A model generated the notes under the pieces. It was not told the DNA's origin, ran no database searches, and saw only the letters and a program-made list of their open reading frames with translations. Positions 29,920 through 40,975 of a stretch of DNA of 64,000 nt are shown in pieces (within the stretch, counting starts at the first letter, position 1; the number at the start of each line of letters is the position of its first letter). This DNA is from Mugil cephalus (taxonomy: Eukaryota; Chordata; Actinopteri; Mugiliformes; Mugilidae): positions 2,955,501-3,019,500 of the forward strand of contig NC_061789.1 of NCBI RefSeq assembly GCF_022458985.1, read 5' to 3'. A program made the translations under genes and the position numbers.

Positions 29920-32800
29920 AGCGGTTTGTTTTGGGCTTTATTGAGACGATTCTACTGTTTTTTTTTATAAACAGTCCTGGTAAACACATTAAAACTACGT
30001 AAAAGAGTTTAGCAGCTTTTTTTTTTGCGCTTTATTGACGAGACCAGTTAAACCCGTGAAAACTTTTTTAAGTTAAGAATGAATCTAGCAGCTTGTTTCT
30101 TCCCCTTTATTGAAACAATTAGTTACTTTTACGAGGGAAAACCCCTTTCAGGCGTGATTTAGTGTTAATCTGAGCTACACAGTAAAACATTTTCAGAAAT
30201 TCTGCAGCCAAACTAAGTTTTTTAAGAATCTAGCAGCATTTTTTTTTACACTTTATTATCGAGATTAGTTGTTTTCATGAGAGAAAAAACCTTTTCAGGC
30301 AAAAGTTTAAATGTTAACTGGAGCTACACAAAATCTGCAAAAGTTAAAGAGTGAAACAATTTGTTATTTTTATGAGAGAAAACCCCTTTCAGACCTGATT
30401 TAGTGTTAATCTGAGCGACACTATAAAACATTTTAGTTTAATTTTCAGCGACATTTTCAGAAATTCTGCAGCCAAACAAAGTTTAAGAATCGATGTAGCA
30501 GCATTTTTTTCTTGCCCTTTATTAACGAGTTTAGTTGTTTTCACGAGAGAAAGATGAAAGTGTCACTGGAGCGACACTGTAAAACCTTTCAATTCAACCC
30601 ACAAAATCTGCAACCAGTGGTAAACCCATAGTAACTTAAAAGAAAAGTTTGAGAATCGGTCGAGCAGCTTTTTTTTTTTTACCCTTTATTGACAAGTTTA
30701 GTTGTTTTCATGAGAGAAAAACCTTTTCAGACAAAAGTGTTCACTGGAGCTACACTGTAAAACCTTTCAGTTCAAACCCACAAAATCTGCACCCAGTGGT
30801 AAACCCATGAAAACAAAGTTAAACAATCAGTGTAGCCACATGTTTCTTCCCCTTTATTGAAACAATTACTTATTTTTGTGACAGAAAACCCCTTTCAGAC
30901 CTGATTCTGTATTAATCTGAGCTACACTATAAAACATTTTAGTTTAATTTTCAGTGACATTTTCAGAAATTCTGCAGCCAAATAAAGTTTTAAGAATCGA
31001 TGTAGCAGCATGTTGGTTTTTTTACACTTTATCGTCAAGTTTGGTTTGTTTTCATGACAGAAAAACCTTTTCATACAAGTGTTTACTGGAGCTTCACTGT
31101 AAAACCTTTAAATTCAAACCCATAAAATGTGCAACCAGTTACAAGTTACAATCAGTCTAGCAGCATATTTCTTTGCCTTATTGAAACAATTAGTTGTGTT
31201 TGTGAGAGAAAACCCTTTTCAGACATAGTTTGATGGACAAGATGGACAAGATTAGCTGTTTTCATGAGACATAACTGTACATTTAAGCTTCATAATGTTA
31301 CGTGGACGTACTCTATAAATATATAGTTTCAATTCAAGTTAGTTTTTTTCCCCCCAGAAATCTGCAACCACTTATAAACCTATAAAAAACAAAATAAAAG
31401 AATCAATTTGGCTTCTCAGACATAAGTTTTAACTGGAGCTACACTGTAAAAGTTTCAAATTAAGTTTATTTCCAATCTGTTTTTTTCTTTAGAAATTCTG
31501 CAACAAATCAAAGTTAAATAATCAGTGTAGCAGCATGTTTCTTCCCCTTCATTGACAATATTAGTTGTGTTTGTGAGAGAAAAACCTTTTAACTGGAGCT
31601 ACACTGTAAAATTATTTCAATTGAAGTTTTATTTTTTTCCTCCAGAAAAACTGCAGCCACTGGTAACCTCATAAAAGCAAAGTAAAAGGATCAGTCTAGC
31701 AGCAAGTTTGTTGCCCTTCATTGACAAGATTAGCTGCAACCACACAGTAAAAGACTAGCAGCACATTTGGCCTTCATTGACAGGATTAGTTGTTAATCAC
31801 ATTTAAAGACATAGTTTGATGTGTTAGTGGAGTTGCACTATAAAAAAAGTTTGTTTTTAAGATGTTTCCAGAAAACCTGCCGCCAGTGGTAGTAGTTTTT
31901 TGTTTACTGTCAAGGTTAGTATATGTTTAAAAGAGAGAAAAAAGACATGTTTATAAGTGTTAACTGGAGCTACACTGTAAAAAAAAAATGTTGAATTCAG
32001 GTCGTATTTTTAAAAAGAGTCCACAAAAACTGCAGCCCATAAAAAACTATCAGTAACAGGATCAATGTAGCCAATTAGCTGCAGAATGTAGCTCAATAAA
32101 AACAAAATGTGGACGTGGGAAACTGTTCTGACTTCCAGGCAACGTGACACCTGTTAAATGAAAACCGGTCCAGGTGTCGACCTCATGAACACTTCTAATT
32201 TCCTACATAACTCCAAACATTTGGCCGACGCTGTACCTGAGAGAAAACATGTACAATTGTGACAGTTTTAAAGCAGAAGTTGCGGAAAAATACACAGACT
32301 TGGGTGAATTTTGACTCTGGAAACATAAAACAACCAGTGCTGTAGTTTTTAGGGGAAGAAAACTGTAACAAGTGTCAATTTGAGTTTTGTTTTTAAGAAA
32401 TTTAAAGGAAAAGAAAGTGCTACGGTCCATAAAAATCATGAATAAAGCAGATTTTTTTAATTATCATTCTTTGCCTGCAGCTACACTATAAAAAAAAAAT
32501 CCTGAAAATCTTCAATTTCACAAACCCTGAGAAAAAAAAATACAATTTGACAGATAAACACACAACATTAGATGAATGTTGACTGTGGAAACGTAAAACA
32601 TATCAATAAAATGATCACGGTTTGATTTTACATCCAGTACTGTAGTTTTTAGTGGAAAAAAACTATAAAAAGTGTCAATTTGAGTTTAGTTTTTTACAAA
32701 TTCAAAGAAAAAAAGTGCTTTTTTTGCTTTTATTGACCAGATAAAGTCTGAACTGCAGCTACACTATAAAAAAAAATCAAAAAAACAAAGTCAATCTGAC
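29920..32800. repeat. ~165-bp degenerate tandem array between miR-27 and miR-24
   Basis: About fifteen units are recognisable. Each has, in order: tctagcagca plus a T run, ctttattgacaagattagtt, gttttcatgagagaaaaacc, ttttcagacaaaag, actggagctacactgtaaaa, a stretch with cacaaaatctgcaaccagtgg, and taaacccataaa. Unit starts are spaced mostly 150-180 bases. The array is dense at 29.92-32.05 kb and thinner to 32.8 kb. Units vary by indels, so the expansion is not recent. It shows no open frames and resembles no coding repeat. Confidence 0.85.
29937..32734 (-). terminator. Series of AATAAA hexamers on the pri-microRNA strand
   Basis: On the minus strand the array presents exact AATAAA at 32729-32734, 30853-30858, 30685-30690, 30518-30523, 30252-30257, 30106-30111, 30031-30036 and 29937-29942. 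They lie between the miR-27 and miR-24 hairpins in the direction of transcription. Whether any acts as a cleavage/polyadenylation signal is unknown. Confidence 0.5.
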
Positions 32801-32940
32801 GCAGTCATTTTACAGTCAGGTGCATTAAACAGCGATGATGTGTGTCCACAACAAAGCGGTGGACGAGAGCCATTTGCGTTTTGAAGTGTGGTTGGATGCC
32901 GGGCGGCCCCTCCCTGACCTTTTCCCTGCAGGCTGCAGCC

Positions 32941-33020
32941 CTGTGGCGGCAGAACTTAACCACTGTGAACACGGCAGTCAGTCTCTGTTCACATGTGGGT
33001 TAAGTCCTGCTGCCGCACAG
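32941..33020 (-). ncRNA. mir27c: microRNA hairpin miR-27 (27c-type)
   Basis: The 3' arm at 32949-32969 (minus) starts with the miR-27 seed in UUCACAGUGGUUAAGUUC; U instead of C after GG and the UGC end match the 27c variant known from zebrafish rather than 27a/b. The 5' arm AGGACUUAACCCACAUGUG is the matching star strand. CUGUG and CACAG close an 80-base hairpin. miR-27 targets lipid, vascular and muscle genes. It lies 122 bases downstream of miR-23, the usual cluster spacing. Confidence 0.95.
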
Positions 33021-33034
33021 CCATCATTACTACG

Positions 33035-33072
33035 CCCCCCCCCACCTCTCCCCCCTCCCCATCTCCCCCCCC
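33035..33072 (-). promoter_or_regulatory. G-quadruplex motif between miR-23 and miR-27
   Basis: On the transcribed (minus) strand, four G runs of 8, 4, 6 and 9 are separated by loops of 4, 1 and 6 bases. This satisfies a strict quadruplex pattern in the primary transcript, 14 bases 5' of the miR-27 hairpin and about 70 bases 3' of miR-23. Confidence 0.6.
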
Positions 33073-33142
33073 TCTCCATTCGTGACACGGGTCATGTTCA
33101 TGTTTGAGTATTCAAACCAGAAAGAGGCGTCTTTCTTCGTGT

Positions 33143-33218
33143 CAGCCATTGGAAATCCCTGGCAATGTGATTCAGTCCTGTAGTCTCAAAAATCACTCTG
33201 CCAGGAATTCCCCTGGCC
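33143..33218 (-). ncRNA. mir23a: microRNA hairpin miR-23 (23a-type)
   Basis: The 3' arm at 33151-33171 (minus) begins AUCACAUUGCCAGGGAUU and ends in UCC, as in miR-23a; 23b has ACC. The 5' arm GGAAUUCCUGGCAGAGUGAU pairs with it, and GCCA/TGGC extend the base of the stem; the loop carries GAGACUACAGGACUG. First hairpin of the 23~27~24 transcript. The CpG-containing region immediately upstream (higher coordinates) is its probable promoter. Numbering of teleost paralogues cannot be decided here. Confidence 0.95.
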
Positions 33219-36200
33219 AGACAGACAGAGACAGGTCGGTGGTTTTTGTGGCGACCTCCAGCAGCAGCAGCGGCGGCAGCGTCGCCTCGCTGTGTTTCCT
33301 AGCCTCCGCTAGCGTGGTGGTGGTGGTGGTGGTGACGCGATGCCGGTCGGACGCGTGTCGTCCCCGGACTTCAGAGAAAATGAAGTCAGAAGGAAGTGGA
33401 GTGGCGCAGAGCTCTGGGCCGGGCTTCCTCAATGATGCTTCGCTCGTTAACTAATCGTCCTCTTCCAGTATTTTCAGCAGCCATGAGTCAGTGGGACGCT
33501 TCTGGGGAAGTCCAGAGTCTAAATAAGTTTTGAGCCTGTCTGGGACATCGTGAACCCGGCCGAGGGGTTGCTATCAACACCCGGGCCGCGTCGTTGTTGC
33601 TGCAAATCTGCGGCCGCTTCTGAGAGTTTCACAAAGAGCTTCCTAAAATAGTGCGATGCTCTAAGCTTCTCGAAAGTCCAGCGCCGACATTTGTTTCGAA
33701 CTAAAATACCGACTTCTGGCTGTAAACCGGGACATATTTCAGCAACGAAAGGTCATTTAAGGTCCTCCATCCCGCCGTCCTTTTCATCTGGCAGCCCGAG
33801 CTATTTTCTCTGCCTTTTCATCTCTTCCTTCGGTTTCTCTCCTCCTTCCCTCCCCTCCCTCCCCTCCCTCCCTCCCTCCCTCCCTCCCCCCCGGTCGAAC
33901 CCACAGCCGTTAATGTCCATGAGCTCATTCCTTCCCTCTCTCCTCTGTAATGACGGCCGCTCTGGTTGACGCACGCCGTCCAACACCTCACCTCAAACGC
34001 TCGCCGCGAGGAGCTCGACACGTCTCTCACTTTCCCCCCTTTTTCTGTTTTTTTTTTTCGTTTCTTTTTTCTTTCCTCTCTGGCTCCCAGACGATCCAGC
34101 TCGAGTGGGTTTGGAAATAATCACAAGGCTGCGGTGGCTTTCGCTGCTAGCTGCTCAGAACATGTTGACCGAGCAGGAAAATCAGTATCAGCGAGTGACG
34201 GATCGCCAGCAGATGTACTCGAGAGAGAGAGGAGAAAGAAAAAAGAGAGAAGGAGGACTTGTGGATTTCTTTGATGGGCTTTCTTGTGCCATGTGGACAT
34301 GTTGTGTGTGTGAAGTGCAGACGTGGCCCCGGATCAAGATACGCTCAACGCAGACAAAACGCTCAAAAAACTGACAATTTAGCTGCTTCTCGGACAAAAA
34401 AGGCAAAGAGCTCTTTTTCTTAAAGTGCAAATATGTTTGCTTTTCCTAATTGCTTGTTTCCTCCTCTCGGTCTCCGTAAACAGGCCCACACATCTGTTTG
34501 ATTGATGCAAACAAAGCCCTCTTCTTTTTTTTTATTTTTTTTTTCCTCTTTCTCTTTTTTCTCCCCCCCCCTCTTCCACCGCCACCGACCACGAGACCCA
34601 GCAGTGAAACTGCAAAACACATCCCGGCGAGTCAAACCCTCGATCTCTTGAACACCTTTTTCGACGCGCCACCACCACCACACCTCAGCTCAGCTCAGCT
34701 CGGCTCGGCTTCGGCTCCACTCGCTGCCAGACGTCTGAGCCACGTGATTGATTCTGGTTTGCGTGTGAGGGTGTAATTATTGCCGAGGCCGTGACATTCA
34801 GTGACATTCAGGGCCCGGGCTTCGGGCCGGCTCTGCTGCTGCTGCTGCTGCTGCTGCTCCCTTTGAATCAGCGGCCACATGTGGGACATTAGAGTAAGAC
34901 TTTTTTAAAAAAAAAAAAAAAAAAAAAAAATCCTGCTGCTTTTATTTTTATTTTTTTTCTTTCTTGAAAAAAATAAATAAACAGAAAAAAAAAAAAGCTG
35001 TAAAGCTTGGAGGACCCAGCCCAAGCCTGAGGTCCACTCCCTGCAGCCCAATGCGTGTAACCCTATCCCCGGGCTGACTCGGAGCCAAACACCCTCACCG
35101 CCACCAGGCCTGTACTTAGCGTACAGCTGCCCTGCTGCCGCTGAACCACACAAGCACGAATGGATGCACACACTTTTTTATTCCACTACGCCACGGTTTC
35201 CTGAGCCCAGGCCCATTCCTGCTGCTGCTGCTGCTGCTGCAGGCTGCAGGCTGCCGCCGGCCGGGGCACACCCACCCACCCACCTAATAACCCACCCACC
35301 CACCCACTCAAACCCCTGAAAGCTCCTCTTCGCCTCCCCCCTGCATCCATCCATTCCCAGAAGTCAAAATAAACACAACAACAACAACAACAACCCTCCT
35401 CTGACCTCCCTCGTCTCCTCGTTCCCATGTCCTCCCCGGGCGTAGAGGTTATCAGATCAAAGCCAGAGGAGGAGGCGGGTGGTGGTGGTGCTACGTTATC
35501 TCGGCTTCGGTCTGAGAGGAAACTTCTCCAGGAAGGAGCTGCAGCTGAAAGTGTGCTAGCTACAGTAGCCGCTGGATTCCCTTCCTTTCATGGAGGTTTG
35601 GGAGCTCGCAGACTTACGGGGCCTCTGAACAATGAGAGGAATGTTTGAGCGGCTCCGGCCTCGCTTCAGCGCCACCACTACGCCTCCTCCGGCTGCTTTT
35701 CTACAACTTTTTTATGACCTCTGTTTTTTTTTTTTTTGTTTTTTTTTTTTTTTCCGCTGGTGGCAAACGGGCCCCCTGACGCACGACGCATGACGAGTGA
35801 CATGTATGTATGAAGGAGCGGAGACGCAGGTACAGGCGCAGGCTCCAGACGGGCGCTGATGTGATCTCTAAATAAAGCCCGAGAGAAATGAAGCCATCCC
35901 ATTCAAAGGAGCTATTCACATCTGACCTTTGCAACGGAGCCGGTCCACGGTGGCAACAGTCCAACGTCAATATCACAGTTCATTTGACTTCACAGCGTCT
36001 CCGTGTGAACGTCTGCCCTGATCAACAGGTTGCAGGGTTCGCTTTGAAGCCACGTCTGGCTCTGACAAAGTCATAAAACAGTGTAAAAAAAAAAAAAAAA
36101 AAGGAGAAAAAAGAAAAAGAAAGAAAATAGACAGAGAGGGGAAGGAATCTGCTGCACTTACCTGACCGACGGGCTTTTTTTTTTTTTTTTTTTTTTTGTT

Positions 36201-36650
36201 AACTCCTCCGCTGCCTTCGCTCTTTAACTCCCCACTTGTCAAGTTTTCTCTGTTCCCCCCTTTGGTCGGAGTTCCTCCCTCGGCCGCTCAGACGGGACTG
36301 TGTGTGAACACCGAGTGTGTCTGGGAGCCAGACGGGCTGAGTGTAAGCGAGTGGGCGGGCCGAGCCCAGCGAAGGGGATTCCTTTATGACGATGTCAGAG
36401 AGAGGAACCCTCCTCCTTCTCACCCTCTCCTCCTCCTCCTCCTCCTCCTCCTCCCCGTCCTCCTCCTCTCGGGCCCAAACACAGGAAAGGGGGCAGGGAG
36501 ATAATTGGCCGCACAGCTGCTAATAAAGGAGCAAAAAATAAAAAATAAAAGAGGCAACAGAAGAGCTGAGTGTGTCCCTCTTTCAGCGGACAAGTCCTCC
36601 ATTTATGTCTCCCCAGTCTGGTTTAAATTAGAGATTACACGAGTGTGTGA
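33219..36650 (-). promoter_or_regulatory. GC/CpG-rich block, likely promoter of the miR-23~27~24 transcript
   Basis: The clearest CpG-dense patches of the gap are at 33.24-33.62, 34.65-34.85 and 36.65-36.73 kb, immediately 5' of the microRNAs on their strand. Long polypyrimidine and poly-A/T runs (33.84-33.89, 34.53-34.58, 34.90-35.00, 35.72-35.75, 36.08-36.20 kb) and (CTG)n, (CCCA)n, (CAA)n and (CTC)n microsatellites lie between. Many open frames cross these tracts, but none resembles a protein. In mammals the cluster promoter lies within a few hundred bases of the first hairpin, so the nearest patch is the best candidate. Confidence 0.45.
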
Positions 36651-37551
36651 GTTCTAAATAAAGGGATATGATCAGATGTTTGCGTTCGCGAGCCGCGGCG
36701 CGTCGGTCGGGACGAGGCTTTTTGATACGTGCAAAGTGGTGGCGGCCAAAAACGGAGCAAACAAATCTCAGCAACGACACGTGTTTGAGTGGAAGAGGAT
36801 GACCAGTGTTCACGTTTAGAGATCGGGATCATCGTTAATCCCAGAGGAATCCATTTCTCCATAAAACGTCCTGAAACAAAAAGAACTGAATCTAACAGAC
36901 AAAAATATCACAAATATACAAAATATTATACTTGTTATTATCGATATTTACGGCGGTAACTTTTTATTTTGAATGAATGAATGAACTTTACTTTGAATGA
37001 ACTTTACACAATCGCAAACATACAACAAAAAACACAAAAAATGAAGGGTTAGGGTTAGAAAGTATATCGGACTGATGCATAGATTATAAAAGCCGGACCC
37101 TCGTTTCCTTTTTCTTCAAATCTAACAAACCAAACCTGATAAGAACAAGGCATATACATGTAATATATACACACACAACTCCATAGATACAATCACCTCG
37201 ATCAAAAAGAAAAAAAAAAAGTTTTTAATACAAATATCTTATTTTTACTCTCCTTCCATAGACTGATACTTTTCAATGTGCTACGAAAACTTTTAAAGTT
37301 CGCTCTCAGGTTTTTTTTTATTATTTTTTTAATATTTCCTGGAAGTAAATTATGCTTTGCTTTATACAAAATTTTTGCTCTGGTTCGTGCCATTTTCAAA
37401 AACTCTAAGGCGTCAAGTGGATCACATCACTCCGTCGCTTGTCCATGTTTGGTCACCATGGTCACCATCAACGACAACAACAAATCCTATACACCCCTAC
37501 GCATTTTTTAAACAATGTAACGTTTTTTGTTTTTTTTTTGAGGGGCGGGGC
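36651..37551. other. Intergenic, nothing recognised
   Basis: AT-rich sequence with a short gaatgaatgaatgaa run near 36975 and two copies of TTAGGG near 37047. No gene signal. Confidence 0.5.
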
Positions 37552-38197
37552 TTAACTGGAGGCAGAACATCTCAAACACTGTAGCCTGTAAACGCAGGTT
37601 AGCATATTTCAATGGACCGTTTTGGCACGAATGGACGAGGAAAATGCATATTTTAGAGAATATACTAATGCACTCAAAAAAAGTTGACTGACTGGATGGA
37701 CAATTTGACCAAAGCAAGAAGCCTGGTCTGTCTTTATCAAGTGAAGCCTCTCCAACAAAGGTATTACAAGAAGTAGGAGGAACCACTGTGGAGGGGAACG
37801 TGGTAAATTAACCAACGTTCCATTAGCTCACGGTTAGCATTAGTGTTACTATGCAACAAGAATCCCCTAAATAAGCATTAACGTAATGTAATTTCAGTCA
37901 CAATTCATTTCCCACCCACAACATTATCCGGACTGAAACTGATGATGTGTTACATAATAATGTTAACTGATAAGAAGCGTGATTGCTGTTGATTGTCTCA
38001 CTCTAATCTTTTCTTTTAATCGCCAACTCTAAACCAAAGTTGTACGAGTTGCAGCGGCTGGCATGTGATAAAAGTTTGTGGTTTTGATGTTTCGATTTTG
38101 GTACAACCCAAAAAAAAAAAAAATACAGAAAGACCACATTTTCATGGTTCAAAGTGACTGTTCACCTCTAGCTTCCCTCTGTCCTGCCTCCAGTTAA
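37552..38197. mobile_element. Nonautonomous element with TTAA-bounded inverted termini
   Basis: TTAACTGGAGGCAGAACA at 37552-37569 is inverted as TGTCCTGCCTCCAGTTAA at 38180-38197 (17 of 18 positions pair). The ends include TTAA, the target duplication of piggyBac- and Kolobok-type transposons. The 610-base interior has no transposase. Internal repeat structure was not resolved. Confidence 0.5.
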
Positions 38198-38569
38198 CAT
38201 TGTGACATCACATTGACGTAGGTCACGAAGGGGTCCGCTGGCCACTCCCGTTACGACTTCCGCTCCCATCTTGGAGTTGGTACATTCCATTACGGGTTGA
38301 TGGTGACTTTTTGCGTCTTATTAGTTTGTTTTCTGAAATGTAAATTTGTTTCAGGGCTCGTAAATGTGTCATGTTAATGTAATTTTGCTTTATGACGCGT
38401 AGAAATGTTTTCTACAATGTCTGTAAAAGTGTTTCACGTTTTGTGATGTTGGTTTGAACCTCCCAGCCACGGTAAATATTACATATCTGCGAGGTGCAGC
38501 TCCAAGATTACAAGGTAATGTTTGTTCAGAAGCGTTTTCTTATCAACACGATGAGACTCAGGAGTCGTT

Positions 38570-38800
38570 CGGTTCTTGGTAGTTTTGAATAAATCAGGGA
38601 TTCGTCTCAGTCTGATCTTCACACATGTTTGTGTTGAAGTGCGTGATGGAAATGAACAAAGGAGCTTTCTGAGGAGCTCAGATAAAGAGTTGTTGTTGCT
38701 CATCAGGCTGGAAAAGCTTATAAAACCATCTCTAAAGAGTTTGGAAGCAACAAATAAAACCACAGTCAGACAGATTGAAGACGACATAGATCACTCCATA
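38570..38800 (+). pseudogene. Tc1/mariner-like transposase fragment
   Basis: With in-frame stops and one frameshift, the sequence reads ELSEELR, then VVVAHQAGKAYKTISKEF and TTVRQI. This resembles the N-terminal helix-turn-helix of Tc1-type transposases (the '...AGK.YK.ISK...STVR.I' pattern). No catalytic DDE part follows. A second, more decayed relative lies on the opposite strand at 58.2-58.4 kb. Confidence 0.5.
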
Positions 38801-39288
38801 AAAGCCTGAGAGGTCACAAAGGGAACTTCTAAGAAGCTGAAGGCCAATGTGCACTTACGCTGTTGAAGCACCTGAAGGAAGCAAACACTGAACTGATCCG
38901 GTTCTTTACTCCTCTACAGCCGCTGTAGACGACAAATCAGCAGATGTCAGAAACGTTTCGTTCCGATTCGTTGATACGTTTAATGCTAGTGTCCATGTTA
39001 AAAGATGTTAAAAAAACAAACAGTAAAACAGGGTTGCATTGAAGCAAGATGGGAAATAAAAGCAGTTTAGGGTTAAAAACATGTGCGTAGAAGGGGGCTG
39101 GGTCATCTGTGCAGATGTGTGGAACGATTTGTGCGACCGAGAAAGGAACATCTTCTTCTTCTTCTTGTTTTCTGTAAATTACCAACAGAGAAAGTCCCAG
39201 AGAATGAGAAAGACGGTAACACAATCTTCCGAGAGGGGCTATTAGGAGCTTTACAACTTCCCCTTCTTGCCCCGGAGCCTCTGTCTGG

Positions 39289-39330
39289 GTGTGTGTGTGT
39301 GTGAGCGAGTGGCAAAGTCCTGCAAACACA

Positions 39331-39362
<32 letters not shown>
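39289..39362. repeat. (GT)n and (CA)n microsatellites in inverted arrangement
   Basis: About seven GT dinucleotides at 39289-39303 and about fifteen CA dinucleotides at 39331-39361 face each other across 27 bases, so a single strand can fold back. The Cys/Val and His/Thr frames across them are repeat artefacts. Confidence 0.85.
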
Positions 39363-39363
<1 letters not shown>

Positions 39364-39510
39364 GCGACCACGCCTCTAGGACGTCACACATTCCACACAC
39401 ACATACTCGTCTCCTAGCAACACATTCACTCTCCGTGGAGCTCGGTGAGGTGACTGTGACGGTGAGACACATGACCCCGAGACACATCGTTTGTCTTCGG
39501 ATGCGACGGT

Positions 39511-40975
39511 GTTTTGTTTGTGGACTTCTGTTTCTATGTTGTTTTCAACGGGGGGATTTTTACAACTTTGCATAACAGACGTTCTGGTGATGACAACGGC
39601 GTCCTCGGCGCTTTGGTTACCAGTTAGCAAATGTTACACGTGGTTTAAGTAAATCCTTTCTCACCTTTTAATGTCCCGTAGGTTAGATTTGATATGAGTG
39701 TGTGTGTGTGCATGAATATGTTTCTCTTGTTTGGGACGTAGCCTTCAGTCTTTTATCTCATTCTTGTAAAATGACTTCATATTTCTTTCTATTTTATTAT
39801 TATTTTTGTTTTGTCCTGCTACTCTTACACCTAAAGTCTTTCCTCGTGTTATGAACAAAGGTCACCGTCTTTTGTCAGTAAAGTTTTCCCCCGTTGTATT
39901 ACTGGCAGATTTGATGCTGCGCTTTGGGCTCCACCACTTTTCTTCTTCATTGATGTTTTGCACGTTTTGCACGGAAACAGACAGAGTCTCTCCGACCAGA
40001 TCATTTTAATTTACTTTAGTACTTTTAAGATGGTTGCAAGGAATTAAGAATTTAGCATTGAAGAGCAGTTTTATGTTAGGTTAGCATGATAGCATTAGCC
40101 TAAGCTACTCTGTGTTCAGTGGCAATGGATTAGCAAATGCTAGAACGCATTTATCTTCCAACAGGATGATATTTTGTTTGCAGACTTCTGTTTCCACATT
40201 GTCTTGTCCAGTGGATTTGGCAGGTTAAGAATATAGCAGTGCTCCTATGCTGCTCCATGCATATGCTAATTAACAAATGCTAGAATGCTAAAACACTCAA
40301 CTAAAGTTGATGTTAACAGGTTAGCGTTCATTTATCTAACAAACAGGATAATGTTTTGTTTGTAGACTTCTGTATATTGTCTTCTCTGGGGCCCATTTTT
40401 CAAGTTAGCATGATAGCATTAGCTACTCTGTGTTCAGTGCTAATTAGCAAATGCTAGAATGCTAAAAGCCTCAAGGCTCAATTATGTTCCAATAGGATAA
40501 TATTTTGTTTGCAGACTTTTGTTTCTGTGTTGTCTTCACTGGGGGATTTGGCAGGTTAGCATGATAGAATTAGCCTAAGCTACGCTGCCTTCAGTGCTAA
40601 TGAATTTGCGAATGCTAGAGCCCCCAAACGCTCAACTAAAGTTAATGTAAACAGGTTAACATTAATTTATTTTGTTTGCAGACTTCTGTTTCTATGTTGT
40701 CTTCACTGGGCCATTTGTGAGGTTAGCATGATAACATTAGCCTAAACTACTCTGTGTTTAGTGCCAATTAGCAAAAGCTCAACTTAAGTAGGAATAAACA
40801 TTATACCTGATATAATCATTAACAGGGTAGGATTTGTATTATCTTCGGACTGGATAATGTTTTGTTTGTGGACATATGTTTCTGTGTTGTCTTCACCGGG
40901 GGATTTATGACTTTGCATAGGCTTTGGTTGTCAGTTGGCAATAAATACTTGTGGTTTAAGCGAACCTGGTTGGGA
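39511..40975. repeat. ~170-bp minisatellite with 'ttttgtttg.agacttctgttt' cores
   Basis: Cores lie near 39511, 40171, 40353, 40502, 40670 and 40860. Units also hold ttgtcttcactgggggattt, aggttagcatgatagcatta, gcctaagctactctgtgttc, and tgctaattagcaaatgctag. The first and last units share an extra flank (actttgcata, gctttggtt, acttgtggtttaag), so the array seems to have grown inside one duplicated segment. Confidence 0.8.

Noticed and set aside
29920..32800. Regularly spaced repeats as a CRISPR-like array
   Set aside because: Units are about 165 bases, diverged, without constant short repeats or unique spacers, and the genome is a vertebrate one.
35186..35648. Cys-, Gln- and Gly-rich frames
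   Set aside because: They arise from (CTG)n, (CCCA)n and (CAA)n microsatellites.
37040..37060. TTAGGG-like units here and at 56300-56320 as interstitial telomere
   Set aside because: Only two to three units in each place.
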